From Chromera velia (lineage: Eukaryota > Sar > Chromeraceae), in NCBI GenBank assembly GCA_018398765.1, contig JAHBMJ010005878.1:27552-62864 (forward strand): DNA of 35,313 bases, given 5' to 3'. A program made the position numbers and the translations under genes. Of this stretch, positions 9,814 to 18,986 are shown piece by piece (position 1 is the stretch's first letter; each line of letters begins with the position of its first letter). The notes under the pieces are model-generated. The model ran no database searches, was not told the origin of the DNA, and worked only from the letters and a program-made list of their open reading frames with translations.

Positions 9814-9893
9814 TCAAAACGGACATCCCAGGTCCTCCCTCAGGTTTCTTTCCAATAGCTCCTCAACACGGTTGATGTCACCAACACGGTTGA
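9814..9893 (-). CDS. Short exon with an 18-bp in-frame duplication
   Basis: After a very strong acceptor (TTTCCTTTTTTTTTGC...CTTTTAG), the minus frame reads NGWGVRGDINRVGDINRV, then EELLERNLREDLGCPF and a stop at 9814. GDINRV is duplicated because aacacggttgatgtcacc is repeated perfectly at 9865-9882 and 9883-9900. Upstream, 10068-9893 is open in more than one frame; one reading is Cys-rich (CSECEEGY). The true upstream join is unresolved. Confidence 0.45.
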
Positions 9894-10069
9894 TGTCACC
9901 ACGCACTCCCCACCCATTCCCACTAAAAGTGTTGCCAGCAAAAAAAAAGGAAACCCCCTGCGCATCGCGCTTTGCAAACAGAATATCTACCGATGCATGT
10001 CTGGACACTCCAGGCAGGCCCAACGGCTCGATACCCCTCTTCACACTCGCTGCAGAGAGGCTACACAAA

Positions 10070-10640
10070 GAAGAGCAAAAGCAAAATCAGCGAAAGACTC
10101 GGAGCAGTTTGAAGGGGTAGCATACAGCGGGAGACTCACAATTGCTACAGCAGAATGTCACGCCATTTGTGGAAAATCAAGAGAGCGGCTAGTCCTTTAT
10201 TCCGTCAAAGCGGAAAAATTGCGAGACCAAACTATCTGAATACATTTTCATAAACGTGATGCTTCATGACTCTGGCAAAGGGAAGACAAATTGTGCGCGT
10301 GCCTTTGTAGAGAAGGAGAAAATTCGAAATCAGGAATAAAACATGCATCAAAAAAGCTGCGAATGCCATCTGAATTATTGAAGGATCGATCGATGCTTTG
10401 TCTGTTGATCCTCCTGGTCTTTCTTTCACTTTCTCGATCGAGCGGCGTCCGATTGAGTGCATGCATGGATGCGCTCTGCCTAGCTGCTTCTCTCTGCTCT
10501 GCAGTTGGTACCTCTCTTTCCTTCCCACTTCCCTCACGGTGGCCTCCGGAAAAAAACGGAGCGCGTTCGGTAGGAAGGATTCGGAAAAGAAAGGGAAAGA
10601 GACCACTTCTCACAAGGGGAATCTATGCTACATGGTGCAA
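10070..10640. other. Intergenic stretch between two minus-strand genes
   Basis: It lies between the stop of the membrane-protein gene (10645) and the exons below 10.07 kb. Open frames are present on both strands but have no splice support and a Ser/Phe/Leu- or Arg-rich composition. It contains a gtgcatgcatggatgc cluster near 10458, a candidate promoter-type motif. Confidence 0.35.
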
Positions 10641-10644
10641 GTCT

Positions 10645-11640
10645 TCATTTTAGATCGTCCTCGTCCCCACGATATTCCTCACACAGGCACTGCATCAGGA
10701 CACTCACCGGTTCCAGCTCCTTGATTGCTTCCGACCCCCGTCTGTAGAGCCGTTTCATCTGGAGGCGCGGGTCGAGGAGTGAGTCAACGTAAATGCACGC
10801 AATCTTTGGGGGGTCGGAGAGGGCTGTTCGCGCGGCCACCAGGTCGTCCACTGAGGACCTCACGAACATGTGATTCTCGAGGAGCTTGTCGTTATACTCC
10901 TCTCTCGAGGCGGTGACGGCGACCCCATCGATCCATGGTCCCGGTCGTGGCGGGCCGCACGCACTGTGGACTTTTTGCTCTTTGAGTTTGCAACGTCGGA
11001 CCCACTTTGGCAACACGACGACGAAGAGGAAGACAAACATCACAAGCAACAGAATACCTGCATGCACGCACGCACGCAAAAAAAATCTAGTGGACAACCC
11101 GGGTAGTAGAGAAGCAAGCAACTCTATTGGGAGGCCCTTCTCGACGTGTATAGTACCTTGCTTTACGTTACTTCTGCTTTTACTTTCTTTGCCAAGATTT
11201 CTGTTACAACAGGTCGATACACTACGGAAACATTTTTCATGACTTGCATCCTCTGTGTGTCATCCATAGCTCAGACGAGGGGAAAGGAGGGCGGACGGAA
11301 GGCAGGCGAAGAGGGTGGCTTCCTGAAGGGGGGCGAGGAATGGCGGCACAGACACTGTCGCGCGGAGGGGTCTCCGCCAAGCCCCCCTCCATCCGCACGG
11401 CGACGGATGTTGCGAGGGGGCGGGGGCTGAGACGCAGGCGACACTGGCCGGGGACCACAGGCTGGAAGGCCCACACCAATGAATCACTGTATAGGAACAG
11501 ATGTCTGAACTGAAAAAAAATTCCAGACTGCTGCTGCCAAAACGTGCTTGCTTACCCTTCTCCACTTTTCCCTTCTTCCTCTCCTGAGCACATTCTTGGC
11601 TCTCCGCCTCAGGAGCAGTGTGCTTTCGCTTTTGGGTCAT
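10645..11640 (-). CDS. Single-pass membrane protein, 230 aa, two exons, unknown function
   Basis: The ATG at 11640 (G at -3) starts MTQKRKHTAPEAESQECAQE. Exon 1 is 11640-11556 and exon 2 is 11252-10645. The junction is in phase 1, with donor GTAAGC and acceptor ...CACACAG behind a long pyrimidine tract. The N-terminal 90 residues are basic and hydrophilic. A hydrophobic helix follows at about residues 93-109 (GILLLVMFVFLFVVV), then a basic WVRRCK stop-transfer and a globular acidic tail of about 115 residues ending EEYRGDEDDLK. This predicts one membrane span, with the C-terminal domain probably cytosolic by the positive-inside rule. The C-terminal domain (REEYNDKLLENHMFV, IACIYVDSLLDPR) matches no family I know. 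A GTGAGT at 10707 lies in the frame, but no splice is needed to reach the stop. Confidence 0.65.
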
Positions 11641-11672
11641 CACAGACCGGAGGAGGGAGGGGAGACGGGTCG

Positions 11673-12116
11673 ATGACAACGTTGTACACCACCGGATTCA
11701 AGAGGGAAAGAGCAGTCACTCAACTAACCGATTCAAGAGGCGATCGATCACGTGTCCTTATCAAGTTCCCCAAAATCAATTGTACCGAATTGTACTCAGA
11801 CCCAACTCCTTTCAAACCGTCAAAGAGCGAACTTTCAACTGAGTGCTCTGTACGGTCTGCAGTGCGCGCTCTGAGAAAAATTCTGTCTTCTAGTCAGCAC
11901 ATCATATCCAATCCATGTGCTCTTAAGAACATCAGAAAGCCCCCACGCTCACCTGCCAAAGGCATCTGGTTCATTGTCGCCTCGGCAAACTTGTACAGAA
12001 ACATACCTACCTACCCCACTTACATGTTCTCCTTATACTTGTCCACATGCCAATTCACCCGGAACGAGTCACGGCAATTAAGAGACATCAGGAAGACAAA
12101 GGAGACGGAAGATTGA
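11673..12116 (+). other. Plus-strand open frame of 147 codons, probably not a gene
   Basis: ATG at 11673 opens MTTLYTTGFKRERAVTQL and runs to 12116. It lies in the gap between two well-supported minus-strand genes and overlaps the 3' end of one of them by 39 bases. Composition is plausible, but it has no family match and would be alone on the plus strand. The region is more likely the upstream region of the membrane-protein gene that starts at 11640. Confidence 0.15.
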
Positions 12117-12516
12117 CGTTTGGGAAGAAAATGAATTGAAGGGCCCGGAAGGCCGCAGTAGTGCCACCAACAATGCGACGACTGACTGAGTAGACGGAAT
12201 TTGGCACCCATGCAGAACTATGCCTGGCAGGGTTTTTGTTGTGGGTGCCAAGCTGTTCGCTGCCGCCCGAACAGCCTTCGGAATCTCTTGCGAGAGTTCC
12301 CGGGAGAAAATCTCCAGGTCCCTTGCCCGAACCGTCTAGATCATCCTCGGCAAAGGAAACGAACAAGACGAAGGCAACGGCAAGTCCCTTCACTTTCCAA
12401 AAACTGAAGGTAACGCGAGTGACTGCTGCTGCAAAGTCAGGAACCTTCAGAGGGTTTGGGAAGACAATTGTGGGATGCTTTTCAAAGAATCCTGCGACTG
12501 GAATGCCGAGTCTCAT
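12078..12516 (-). CDS. LRR-like small protein, 126 aa, two exons
   Basis: ATG 12516 (GCG at -3 to -1) starts MRLGIPVAGFFEKHPTIVFP. Exon 1 is 12516-12394 and exon 2 is 12335-12078. The 58-nt intron (GTGAAG...GATCTAG) is in phase 0 and carries a strong internal pyrimidine run. Skipping it changes the frame from a Ser/Phe-rich reading to EIFSRELSQEIPKAVRAAAN, then TLPGIVLHGCQIPSTQSVVA. The pattern LPGIVLHGCQIPS...ALLVALL looks like one ribonuclease-inhibitor-type leucine-rich repeat. Twelve bases upstream of the ATG, another coding-like frame (DALDSLMQDERINSFLLTLK) ends at TGA. The gene may therefore be the intact 3' part of a larger broken LRR gene. Confidence 0.5.
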
Positions 12517-12727
12517 CGCGAGACCCTCTCAGGTTTCAAGCGCCTTCAGGGTGAGGAGAAAGGAATTGATTCTCTCATCTTGCATTAAGGAATCGAGGGC
12601 GTCCCCTCACAGGATTTACTGATTTTCATGTGCCAACTTCTGACAGTCCAAACAGCAGAGATCTTTTCATGCAGAGCTCTAGCCAATACACGCCCGGAGA
12701 GGCGCTAAAGCAGAGCTCTAGCATGCT

Positions 12728-13080
12728 CTAGCTAGAGGACTCTGACAACATCATGCATCCGGGCGTATCTAAGTTCCAGGATGTTCCAGGACTTCTCCCT
12801 TCTTTTTTTATATGCACTACGTATGCACTACGTACATTTGGATCCGCGGCGCAGGTTGGAGGCGATGACGGCCGGTTCGCGGTTGCAGGAAGGGGCGGAG
12901 GCATTCCAAAAGGTCGTGGAGGGGGCGGGAGCTGGAGCATAAGGTGTTTCCCATCTGCATGAGGAGGAGGGAGGAAGCGAGAACCCAAGCAACCCCCGCC
13001 ACCGAGAAGACCGCCCATCCCCCCCAAACCCCAAGGCCTCCGCAGGAGCGAAGACCTGGATGGCCGGGGGGGGGGCATCG
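12728..13080 (-). CDS. Pro-rich 3'-terminal exon, unknown
   Basis: The minus frame reads PPPLPATANRPSSPPTCAAD, then VRSAYVVHIKKEGRSPGTSW and a stop at 12728 after MMLSESSS. The upstream part is G/C-rich and repetitive, so only the last 50 codons look like protein. Other frames are also open there. No splice site was fixed. Confidence 0.3.
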
Positions 13081-13189
13081 ATCATACGCATAGATGGGTG
13101 AAAACGGGGAGGGCATAAGGTGAAAACAACGGAGGAGAGCATGAAACGCATACTCATCTATCAGGCAAGGGAAAGACTAAACAGCAGGC

Positions 13190-13495
13190 AGACTGCGTCG
13201 AGCTTCCGACTCTCTGAAGCTGTTAACCCTGCATGGTGCACGTTTGTCGTGCATGGGGGGGCAGGCAGATTGAGGAACAGGCGGAAGAAGTACCACTCGA
13301 ACAGTCTCTAGCACTCTTTCCGTGGACATCTTGTGACTGACGAGGTCTCTGTAGACGAGTCCCAATTAAGGCATGCAGTCCATCCAGCCCGTGCGCCATG
13401 CAGTAGGCCACCCAACGCTTCTGCACGTCAAGAAGAGGGGTGCACGTTCAGAAGAGTCTCCCTCACCAACGACAAGAGGCCCTCCACCCCCACGG
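13190..13495 (-). pseudogene. Decayed paralogue of the RRM-like gene at 15.9-16.8 kb
   Basis: Two blocks match that gene. The block at 13490-13438 encodes VEGLLSLVRETLLNVHPS, matching MEGLWSMVRETLLKVHPDK. The block at 13240-13190 encodes SESRKLDAV, matching (E)SWKLDAEV after a similar acceptor. DNA identity in both blocks is near 85-90% by eye. After LDAV the copy diverges and stops within 12 codons (TAG), so the RRM-like end is missing. Between the blocks, frames such as KRWVAYCMAHGLDGLHALIG are open but have no counterpart in the intact gene. Confidence 0.6.
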
Positions 13496-13814
13496 TCGGA
13501 GGGGCACCTGTAGGAGACGACGGGCACCTGCCAACGTGGTCGTCAGACAATACTTTTCAATCCATTAGCAGCGGTAGCAGCGGCAGGAGAGGCTGCATCT
13601 GGAGCCGCCTTCGTACAAGGGGACGTACACATACACGCACACGCAACCACGCAGTCACAAGAACAAAAAGGATTGGCTTCCTCACCTACGGCTCTCTGCA
13701 GGTCTACTCTCAAATTGGAACCTCTGCTGACTCTCTCATGCCAAACGTTTGAACGAACACGGAGATCAGTCAGGGTTTCCTGTGCACACTGTGACAGTTG
13801 TGGCGCAGGAATCA

Positions 13815-13991
13815 TTAATGATGAAATGAGCGAATGAAAGGCCCCTGAATTCTGGCAACCCACTTTTCCCCCTCCTTCGCTGGACCGCCCGTGACGTCCA
13901 CCCATTGGACTTTCTTTGCTCCTTTCACCTTGGAAACGAACTCGACTCCGATTCCATTTCTTGCACTGTTTCTTCTGATTTTTACGTCTAT
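13815..13991 (-). CDS. 3'-terminal exon of an unknown gene
   Basis: A strong acceptor (TTCTTTTTTGAGCTTGCAG) opens an exon at 13991 that reads IDVKIRRNSARNGIGVEFVS, then KVQWVDVTGGPAKEGEKWVA and ends at TAA 13815. It is hydrophilic and mixed-charge. A second frame over the same DNA is open for 185 codons (to 13543) and is Arg/Ser/Cys-rich; I regard it as the shadow. The family is not recognised. Confidence 0.45.
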   Translation of the reverse strand: MDVKIRRNSARNGIGVEFVSKVKGAKKVQWVDVTGGPAKEGEKWVARIQGPFIRSFHH

Positions 13992-14185
13992 CTGCAAGCT
14001 CAAAAAAGAACGGGTACAGAGGACTTGGTCTCTTTTTTCCAGGAGTCAGAGAGGGACAATGATTATGAAGCTGAAAAGAGTCGCATACATGCTTGCACAT
14101 TGATCAACGGTCTCTGATCAAAGGTAGTCTGTCTGTTGCGCGCATGTCTGCCAATTAAGTTGAGATGTCTTTTCAGGCCCCAGAC

Positions 14186-14650
14186 TCATTTTAGTGGTAG
14201 CCCCTCTCGAAGGACCGTCAAATGGTGCATCTTCCCACTGTCTTGACTATATTTGACTGGTCGTTCCCTTTGTATGTCTGACACACTGACTGGTGGCGGG
14301 AGAGGAGGTGAACAGTTCGGGTGCTCGCAGTCGGGGCTCTCGCAATCGCGCTGCATGCACGAACACGTACATGAAAAAGTGGGACAAAATGCGTGTGCAA
14401 CTTGAATGCGAGTACGCATGTGAAAAGTATCAGGCACGTACTGCCAGTGTTTCACCTGCAGAGAGCAAGCCCGCAAGTGCCGCAGAAAACTGTGTGAAGA
14501 GAAGCAGCGGAGAACCAACATACAAGATTCGTTGCACCGGCGTTGGGGCGTGGTTGAGAAAGTGTGAGTACACAGAGAAGGCTCGCGGGGTTTTCCGATT
14601 TCTTGTCGATGACTGTTTCAGACCGAGGCAGAGTATATACTGTCGATAAG
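14186..14650. other. Region open on both strands, gene direction unclear
   Basis: The minus frame ending at 14186 reads CESPDCEHPNCSPPLPPP, then YSQDSGKMHHLTVLREGLPL. The plus frame 14293-14649 reads RNRAACTNTYMKKWDKMRVQ and remains Lys/Glu-rich to its stop. Only one is likely real. The minus strand is favoured by the neighbours, the plus strand by composition. Confidence 0.3.
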
Positions 14651-14881
14651 TACGATTGTATGGCAGGCATAATGGCATCGAGGAGGAGGAGGTGCAGGAT
14701 GAGGAGCGGGCGGAGGAGGGCCACGAAGAATGGGGGGAGAGGGACGTCGATGATTAATTAATTCCTGAATGGGGGTGGGGGGGGATGACTGAGGAGGAAT
14801 CTTACGGCCCCCTCCCCAGTCTTCCCCACCTCCCTGTGCGGCCTGAACCATTTATTGCAGCTTTGTCCTTTTCAGCATTGC

Positions 14882-15256
14882 TTAATGTGAGAGGGTCTGG
14901 AGCCTGCGACGAGTGCCTGAAAAGGGACACCCCCCCACTGTATTTCCCTGTCCCTCCTTGTTGTTCACGCATCGGAATTTGAGGAGTTCAACTGCCCGTC
15001 TCAGTGGCAACCAAACCGGACCAGGGCGCGAGATGGGCTCTCTGCACCATGGACACTTCGCGTTCGGCTGCTTTAAGATTGGGATTACACACGCAGCACA
15101 ACATACGTGGGAGTTTGAACACCCCGTCTCCACAGGTTGATCAAAGAGACTGTAACAAATGCAGCACTCAAACTGCTTGAAGAGTTTACTGTCCTCTGCG
15201 TGACTGCTTGTCAATGCTCCGTAGACCTCACTTTGTGAGGCCTTCATTTCTGACAT
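14882..15256 (-). CDS. RING-finger protein, 124 aa, probable E3 ubiquitin ligase with a partial TRAF-type zinc finger
   Basis: ATG 15256 opens MSEMKASQSEVYGALTSSHA and the frame is continuous to TAA 14882. Residues 31-71 fit a C3HC4 RING exactly: C31-x2-C34-x11-C46-x3-H50-x2-C53-x2-C56-x11-C68-x2-C71. Such domains bind two zinc ions and recruit an E2 enzyme. After the RING, FRCVN...GCPFSGTRRRLQTLSH looks like the first part of a TRAF/SIAH-type zinc finger (C-x-N...GC-x-F-x-G-x3-L-x3-H), but the stop follows where the last Cys should come. Either a downstream exon is missed, with splicing before the stop, or the protein is truncated. A ccctttTCAG site lies inside the finger. A C-terminal substrate-binding domain is absent as read. 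Confidence 0.75.
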   Translation of the reverse strand: MSEMKASQSEVYGALTSSHAEDSKLFKQFECCICYSLFDQPVETGCSNSHVCCAACVIPILKQPNAKCPWCREPISRPGPVWLPLRRAVELLKFRCVNNKEGQGNTVGGCPFSGTRRRLQTLSH

Positions 15257-15633
15257 GACAAAGAAGCTCTGTGCTAATGGATTGTTTCAAAAGACGTGGA
15301 GAATTGTGGAGAAGATCAAGGAACATAGAAGTACTATGTTGTTGCACGTGTATTTTCAATGTGCGTGCAGTGCAGATCTGACGGTACCCGACGGCACAAC
15401 AGAGGCGACAGCATACAGAGTGAACTTCGCTACCTACTTGATCCAGTCATTGAAGTCCTATCAAGTACTATTAGAGCAACACTTAAGCAACACATATACA
15501 TAGAACAGAGACCGGCAGAGTCAGCGTCGACGTGTCCAGGTTGCGAGGCCCGACTGTTCCGTTTCGTCCATCAGCTGAATAATGCAATAACAGTTTCCTA
15601 AGTACGTCTCAAAGTCTACACGTTGCTTCTCTG

Positions 15634-15745
15634 TCACACGAATTCTCGCCACTCCCCTCCTCTAACTTCTTCGTCATCATCTTCATCCAAGTCGTCGCCC
15701 CCCTCTTCGTCCATTTCTGCACCCGAACAGATATATATATGCGTG
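15634..15745 (-). CDS. Acidic 3'-terminal exon, unknown
   Basis: After GTTCGGGTGCAG the minus frame reads MDEEGGDDLDEDDDEEVRGG, then EWREFV and a stop near 15634. It could be an alternative last exon of the RRM-like gene just upstream or an independent gene end. The DNA is a GAC/GAA-rich tract, so chance low complexity is possible. Confidence 0.3.
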
Positions 15746-15947
15746 CATTCTTCTCTCGCCCATTCAAGCCTGGAACATGGACTGTTGAATACGGCCCTAC
15801 ACCATGCAACACTCTGGTCGGCTCCCCGGAGGATGAGCGGAATGCTTCGCGGTGGCTGCAAAGAGACCAACCCAGGTGGCGGGTGGATTGGCTGTGGGGA
15901 GGGCATTGCATGGAGGGGCGAGTGTTTCACTTCGGCTCTCCTCGGTC

Positions 15948-16765
15948 TCAGAGGGCGGAGTGGGAGCAGTTACTGCTTCTGCGACGCTCTTCATGCAGTG
16001 CCTCAGTCTCTCTTCGCCCCCCGGCAGAGGCATCCACCTGCGTCCTCATATATACACCACTCAATTGTCAAATCTCCCTAACTCATTCTCACGCGGATCG
16101 AGTGTCCATTCACCATCTTCCAATCAGACCGGGCGCAAGCCCTGAGAGCTCCCTCTCTCTCTTCAAAGTCGACGGCGATTCTTCTTTTTCCGTTTTTGTC
16201 AGTCACTTCTGCGTCGAGCTTCCAACTCTCTCAGGCTGTAGCAACTCGAGAAGATCGGCCCTTTGCCTCTGATGAACTGCTTCCCTGAAGTCAACCCCGG
16301 TGCACTTGAGAGCGGAACCTCCCCTGAATCAGTTCCTGCTGCTTCTGCATGGGCCCCTTGGTTGTAGACGTTCATGAACATACGGCCTGGGTTCATCTCT
16401 GCCAGAGAGGGCGTGAAAGCCTGCGTCACCGTTTTCTGGAAGTTGTCTCGATCTTTCTTGTGCTGGGTGTCTGTCGTGTCCATCGTGACCTCTTCAGCCG
16501 GATCCCGACCACTGTCGTTTTTTTCTGCACCCAGTTTACAGATGCAGACGCAAGAAAAAAGCGTTCATACACTATCGTGGTTTCTATAAACAGGCCTCTG
16601 AGGTTGTATTTACGTGCTGCTTGTGTCGACCCGCCATTGAGGCTGGACGTCAACCCTGGCGCATGCATGCTTGTCAGGGTGCACCTTCAGAAGAGTCTCC
16701 CTGACCATCGACCAGAGGCCCTCCATGCATTTGGAGAATCCATCAAATCCGACGGCCCAGCACAT
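15948..16765 (-). CDS. Four-exon gene, 194 aa, with an RRM-like C-terminal half
   Basis: The exons are 16765-16614, 16511-16306, 16229-16093 and 16037-15948. All junction phases agree (2, 1, 0), and introns are 102, 76 and 55 nt. Exon 1 reads MCWAVGFDGFSKCMEGLWSM, then ETLLKVHPDKHA; the HPD tripeptide recalls a J-domain, but the flanking helix is weak. Exon 3 reads DAEVTDKNGKRRIAVDFEER and ends MVNGHSIR; exon 4 begins VDASAGGRRE. The pattern G.R.I.VDFEE.E.A..A.....NG..IRVD is the beta3-alpha2-beta4 end of an RNA-recognition motif. The RNP2 half is not obvious upstream. The start context (T at -3) is weak, and an upstream exon near 17.0 kb (VGPYAFALVRVNTSLENFSE) may belong to it. A truncated paralogue lies at 13.2-13.5 kb. 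Confidence 0.55.
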
Positions 16766-16862
16766 TGACGCAGTCGTGCAGATGGGTTACTTCCTTTGCG
16801 TTATTTTCCCCGTCGCGGCCTTCAATTCGATGGACTCCAGGTCAGATTTTTTTAAACACCTA

Positions 16863-17045
16863 ATTGTCCGTTCCCGTCTCTTTCGCGAGACACGTGAGCC
16901 GTCTCTTCCCGTCGGGGGCCCAGGGGATTCGGTCGGACTTCAGGCGCGCGTCATTTTCCCACTTCTTTTCGGAGAAATTCTCCAAACTAGTGTTCACACG
17001 GACAAGGGCAAAGGCGTAAGGGCCTACACTTCTGAAGAACGAGAA
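16863..17045 (-). CDS. Exon of an unknown gene
   Basis: A strong acceptor (TTCAAAACAAATCTGTGCAG) precedes SFFRSVGPYAFALVRVNTSL, then ENFSEKKWENDARLK. From there two frames are open. One ends ...CLAKETGTDN at 16861. The other reads RKRRERTIRCLKKSDLESIE and ends ITQRK at about 16800. Both are protein-like, so the 3' structure is unresolved. It may be the 5' part of the RRM-like gene. Confidence 0.4.
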
Positions 17046-17296
17046 GAGCTGCACAGATTTGTTTTGAACAAGAAATAAATACGTAAAAAAAAATGAATGA
17101 ATAAAGAAAAAAAGAGACAAACATTCAAGAAAACCAGAAAGAACCAAAGCTTTTCCGCAAGGAGGGCAAAGATGCATGGGCGTGTCCAGATGTGGTCGTG
17201 AGCCCGCTTCGATGTAGAAGATGCTGCGCAACGCCTAAAAGGGGTGCCGAGTTGCATCGTCCGGTGGTAAGCGAGCAGTGATGCAAGGAGCTTACC

Positions 17297-17628
17297 TCAA
17301 TTTTCAAGAGGAGTTTTTGTCTCTGTCTCTGTCTGCTTGGAGAGTTTCGTGAAACACCGAAACGCTGTCACAATATGCCTGATAATGCCCATTTTTTCAT
17401 TATGTCTCTCTTCTATAACGCCTTCAATAACTGCACCCCAATTGGTCGCGTGTTCAGAAGAGACAGCTGTTTCTGCCTCAGTCTGCCCCCCTCTGTTTTC
17501 CTGCATTCCAGACGTGGATCTTTCTCCACGTCAACACCTTTTCTTTCGTTCTCAAGTTTGTTTCCCCCCTCGCCTTCGATTAAGAGAGGTGAAGGAAAGG
17601 CCCTCCAGGACAAGTCAACTGTTGTCAT
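17297..17628 (-). CDS. Unknown hydrophilic gene end
   Basis: Two overlapping minus frames look coding. One, 17628-17413, starts MTTVDLSWRAFPSPLLIEGE and continues ENERKGVDVEKDPRLECRK. The other follows a TGGAATGCAG acceptor and reads ENRGGQTEAETAVSSEHATN to TGA at 17297, in KTPLEN. The most likely reading joins them by an intron ending at 17506, but the donor is not fixed. A GTAAGC directly after the stop could instead be a real donor in the third frame. Confidence 0.35.
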
Positions 17629-18333
17629 TTGCTGCCGGACGTGTGCGTGTACTATGATTCACCATACGTCTGCTGTCCATCATTGCAGGTTCGACCATAC
17701 TGTGAAACGAAGAGAGTCACCCTCTGTCAGTTCTTAAGAAGAGAGAGAGCGACCATATGAAGATGCATGTCGACATTGAGGCAACGTTTTTCGTGCGACC
17801 GCCTGCAACCCTGCCCCCTGGGGCATTGTCCCGACAACGTGAAGTCTTCACACCGGGTGATTGCATTGAAGTCCTGCTTTCCTCATCAGACGTGCACTGA
17901 CGAAATTGAAGGCTCAACTGTTCCTTAGTCGTGGTCTTGGCGAACTGGAGAGAGAAATAGTGGTTGACTATGTTGCGTGCAGAGAAGGCGAGATTGAAAG
18001 GCAACCTCGCGTCCTTCTCCACCTCACTCAGCTCCCTGCTTACGCACACAAGCACACCATGCATAAATCTGCGCGAAGCGCTGAAAAAGGGGAAACATGC
18101 CACGATCGATTGACAGCTCTCGCTGCGCAAAAGGCGGCGAGAAGAAGCCAACAGACAACCAAAACAGAGATGAGCATCTCGAATGGCGATGATCTGCACT
18201 GCATCAATTTGATTGAAGGCGTGAACGTCTTCAACCAAATGCAGAATTCGGATGGCAACTCGAAGCTAAAAACTGTTTCTAAAACAAGAGATGGAACCCC
18301 TTCAGCTCAGCTGAGGAAGAGACACCGATATTC

Positions 18334-18570
18334 TCAAAATGCTCCACACAAATCAACAGGCTGACTGACTTTCGTCCTCTGGTTTGCGTGAGGATCTTTT
18401 AAAATGGAGTTGCCGTCGATGACACTCCCGCCACCATGCCCTTCTTTGTCGCCGTCCTGAAGCAGAGACACGCCCGTAGAAGCTGTCGCGAGTTTCTTCC
18501 CCAGCCACCCAGCAGGTCCTGGGAAGGGAGTCACCCCGGCCATGCGGAGAGCATTGCAGCCGTCCGCATT
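18334..18570 (-). CDS. 3'-terminal exon of an unknown gene
   Basis: Acceptor CCCCCCTCCATGACCTCAG at 18571 opens NADGCNALRMAGVTPFPGPA, then GWLGKKLATASTGVSLLQDG and ends ...SQPVDLCGAF at TGA 18334. The exon is 79 codons, begins in phase 0, and is Gly/Asp-rich. An internal ATG at 18543 could also be a start. No domain is recognised. A plus-strand frame, 17906-18364, overlaps only its tail and is not supported. Confidence 0.45.
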   Translation of the reverse strand, partial: NADGCNALRMAGVTPFPGPAGWLGKKLATASTGVSLLQDGDKEGHGGGSVIDGNSILKDPHANQRTKVSQPVDLCGAF

Positions 18571-18986
18571 CTGAGGTCATGGAGGGGGGACTCTCTGCAT
18601 ACTTTAACCTCTCCCTCGTCGACTGTCTGAGGGGAGGGCTTGCAAGCTTTGGCAACTCTGTGGAAGAAGCTTCCCAGTCTCTGCACGAACGTTCACGGAC
18701 AGAAAATTCTCAATCAGGACCGAGGAAGGCAAAAAGAAGAAATTCGAAGTGATTCCCGCTTTATCAGATTCTGTCGGATTTCATCGGATTTTAGCTAAGA
18801 CTTTCCTCGATGTTATCGAACTTTAACTAAAAATATTTGAGACAAAATAATAGAACAACAGATTACGGATGGCGGAGCCGTTTACTGAGGTAAGTACCAA
18901 GTTCCAAGAAACACCAAATCCCTCGAGCCATTCCTCCGCCTGCTTCCTCGCCTCGTAGCGTGCTTTACTCCTTTTCTTATTAAGGA

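Noticed and set aside
10690-10707. 18-nt intron GTGAGT...ATGCAG in the membrane-protein gene
   Set aside because: The frame stays open through it to a natural acidic C-terminus, and 18 nt is not credible for a nuclear intron.
11544-12116. 190-codon plus-strand open frame
   Set aside because: It lies antisense to the space between, and the end of, two minus-strand genes with matched splice phases. It has no motif, and its first 43 codons are pyrimidine-tract sequence.
17717-18364. 173-codon minus frame and 152-codon plus frame over the same DNA
   Set aside because: They are mutually exclusive and neither has a splice partner or family match. The plus frame has the better composition but is too weak to list as a gene.
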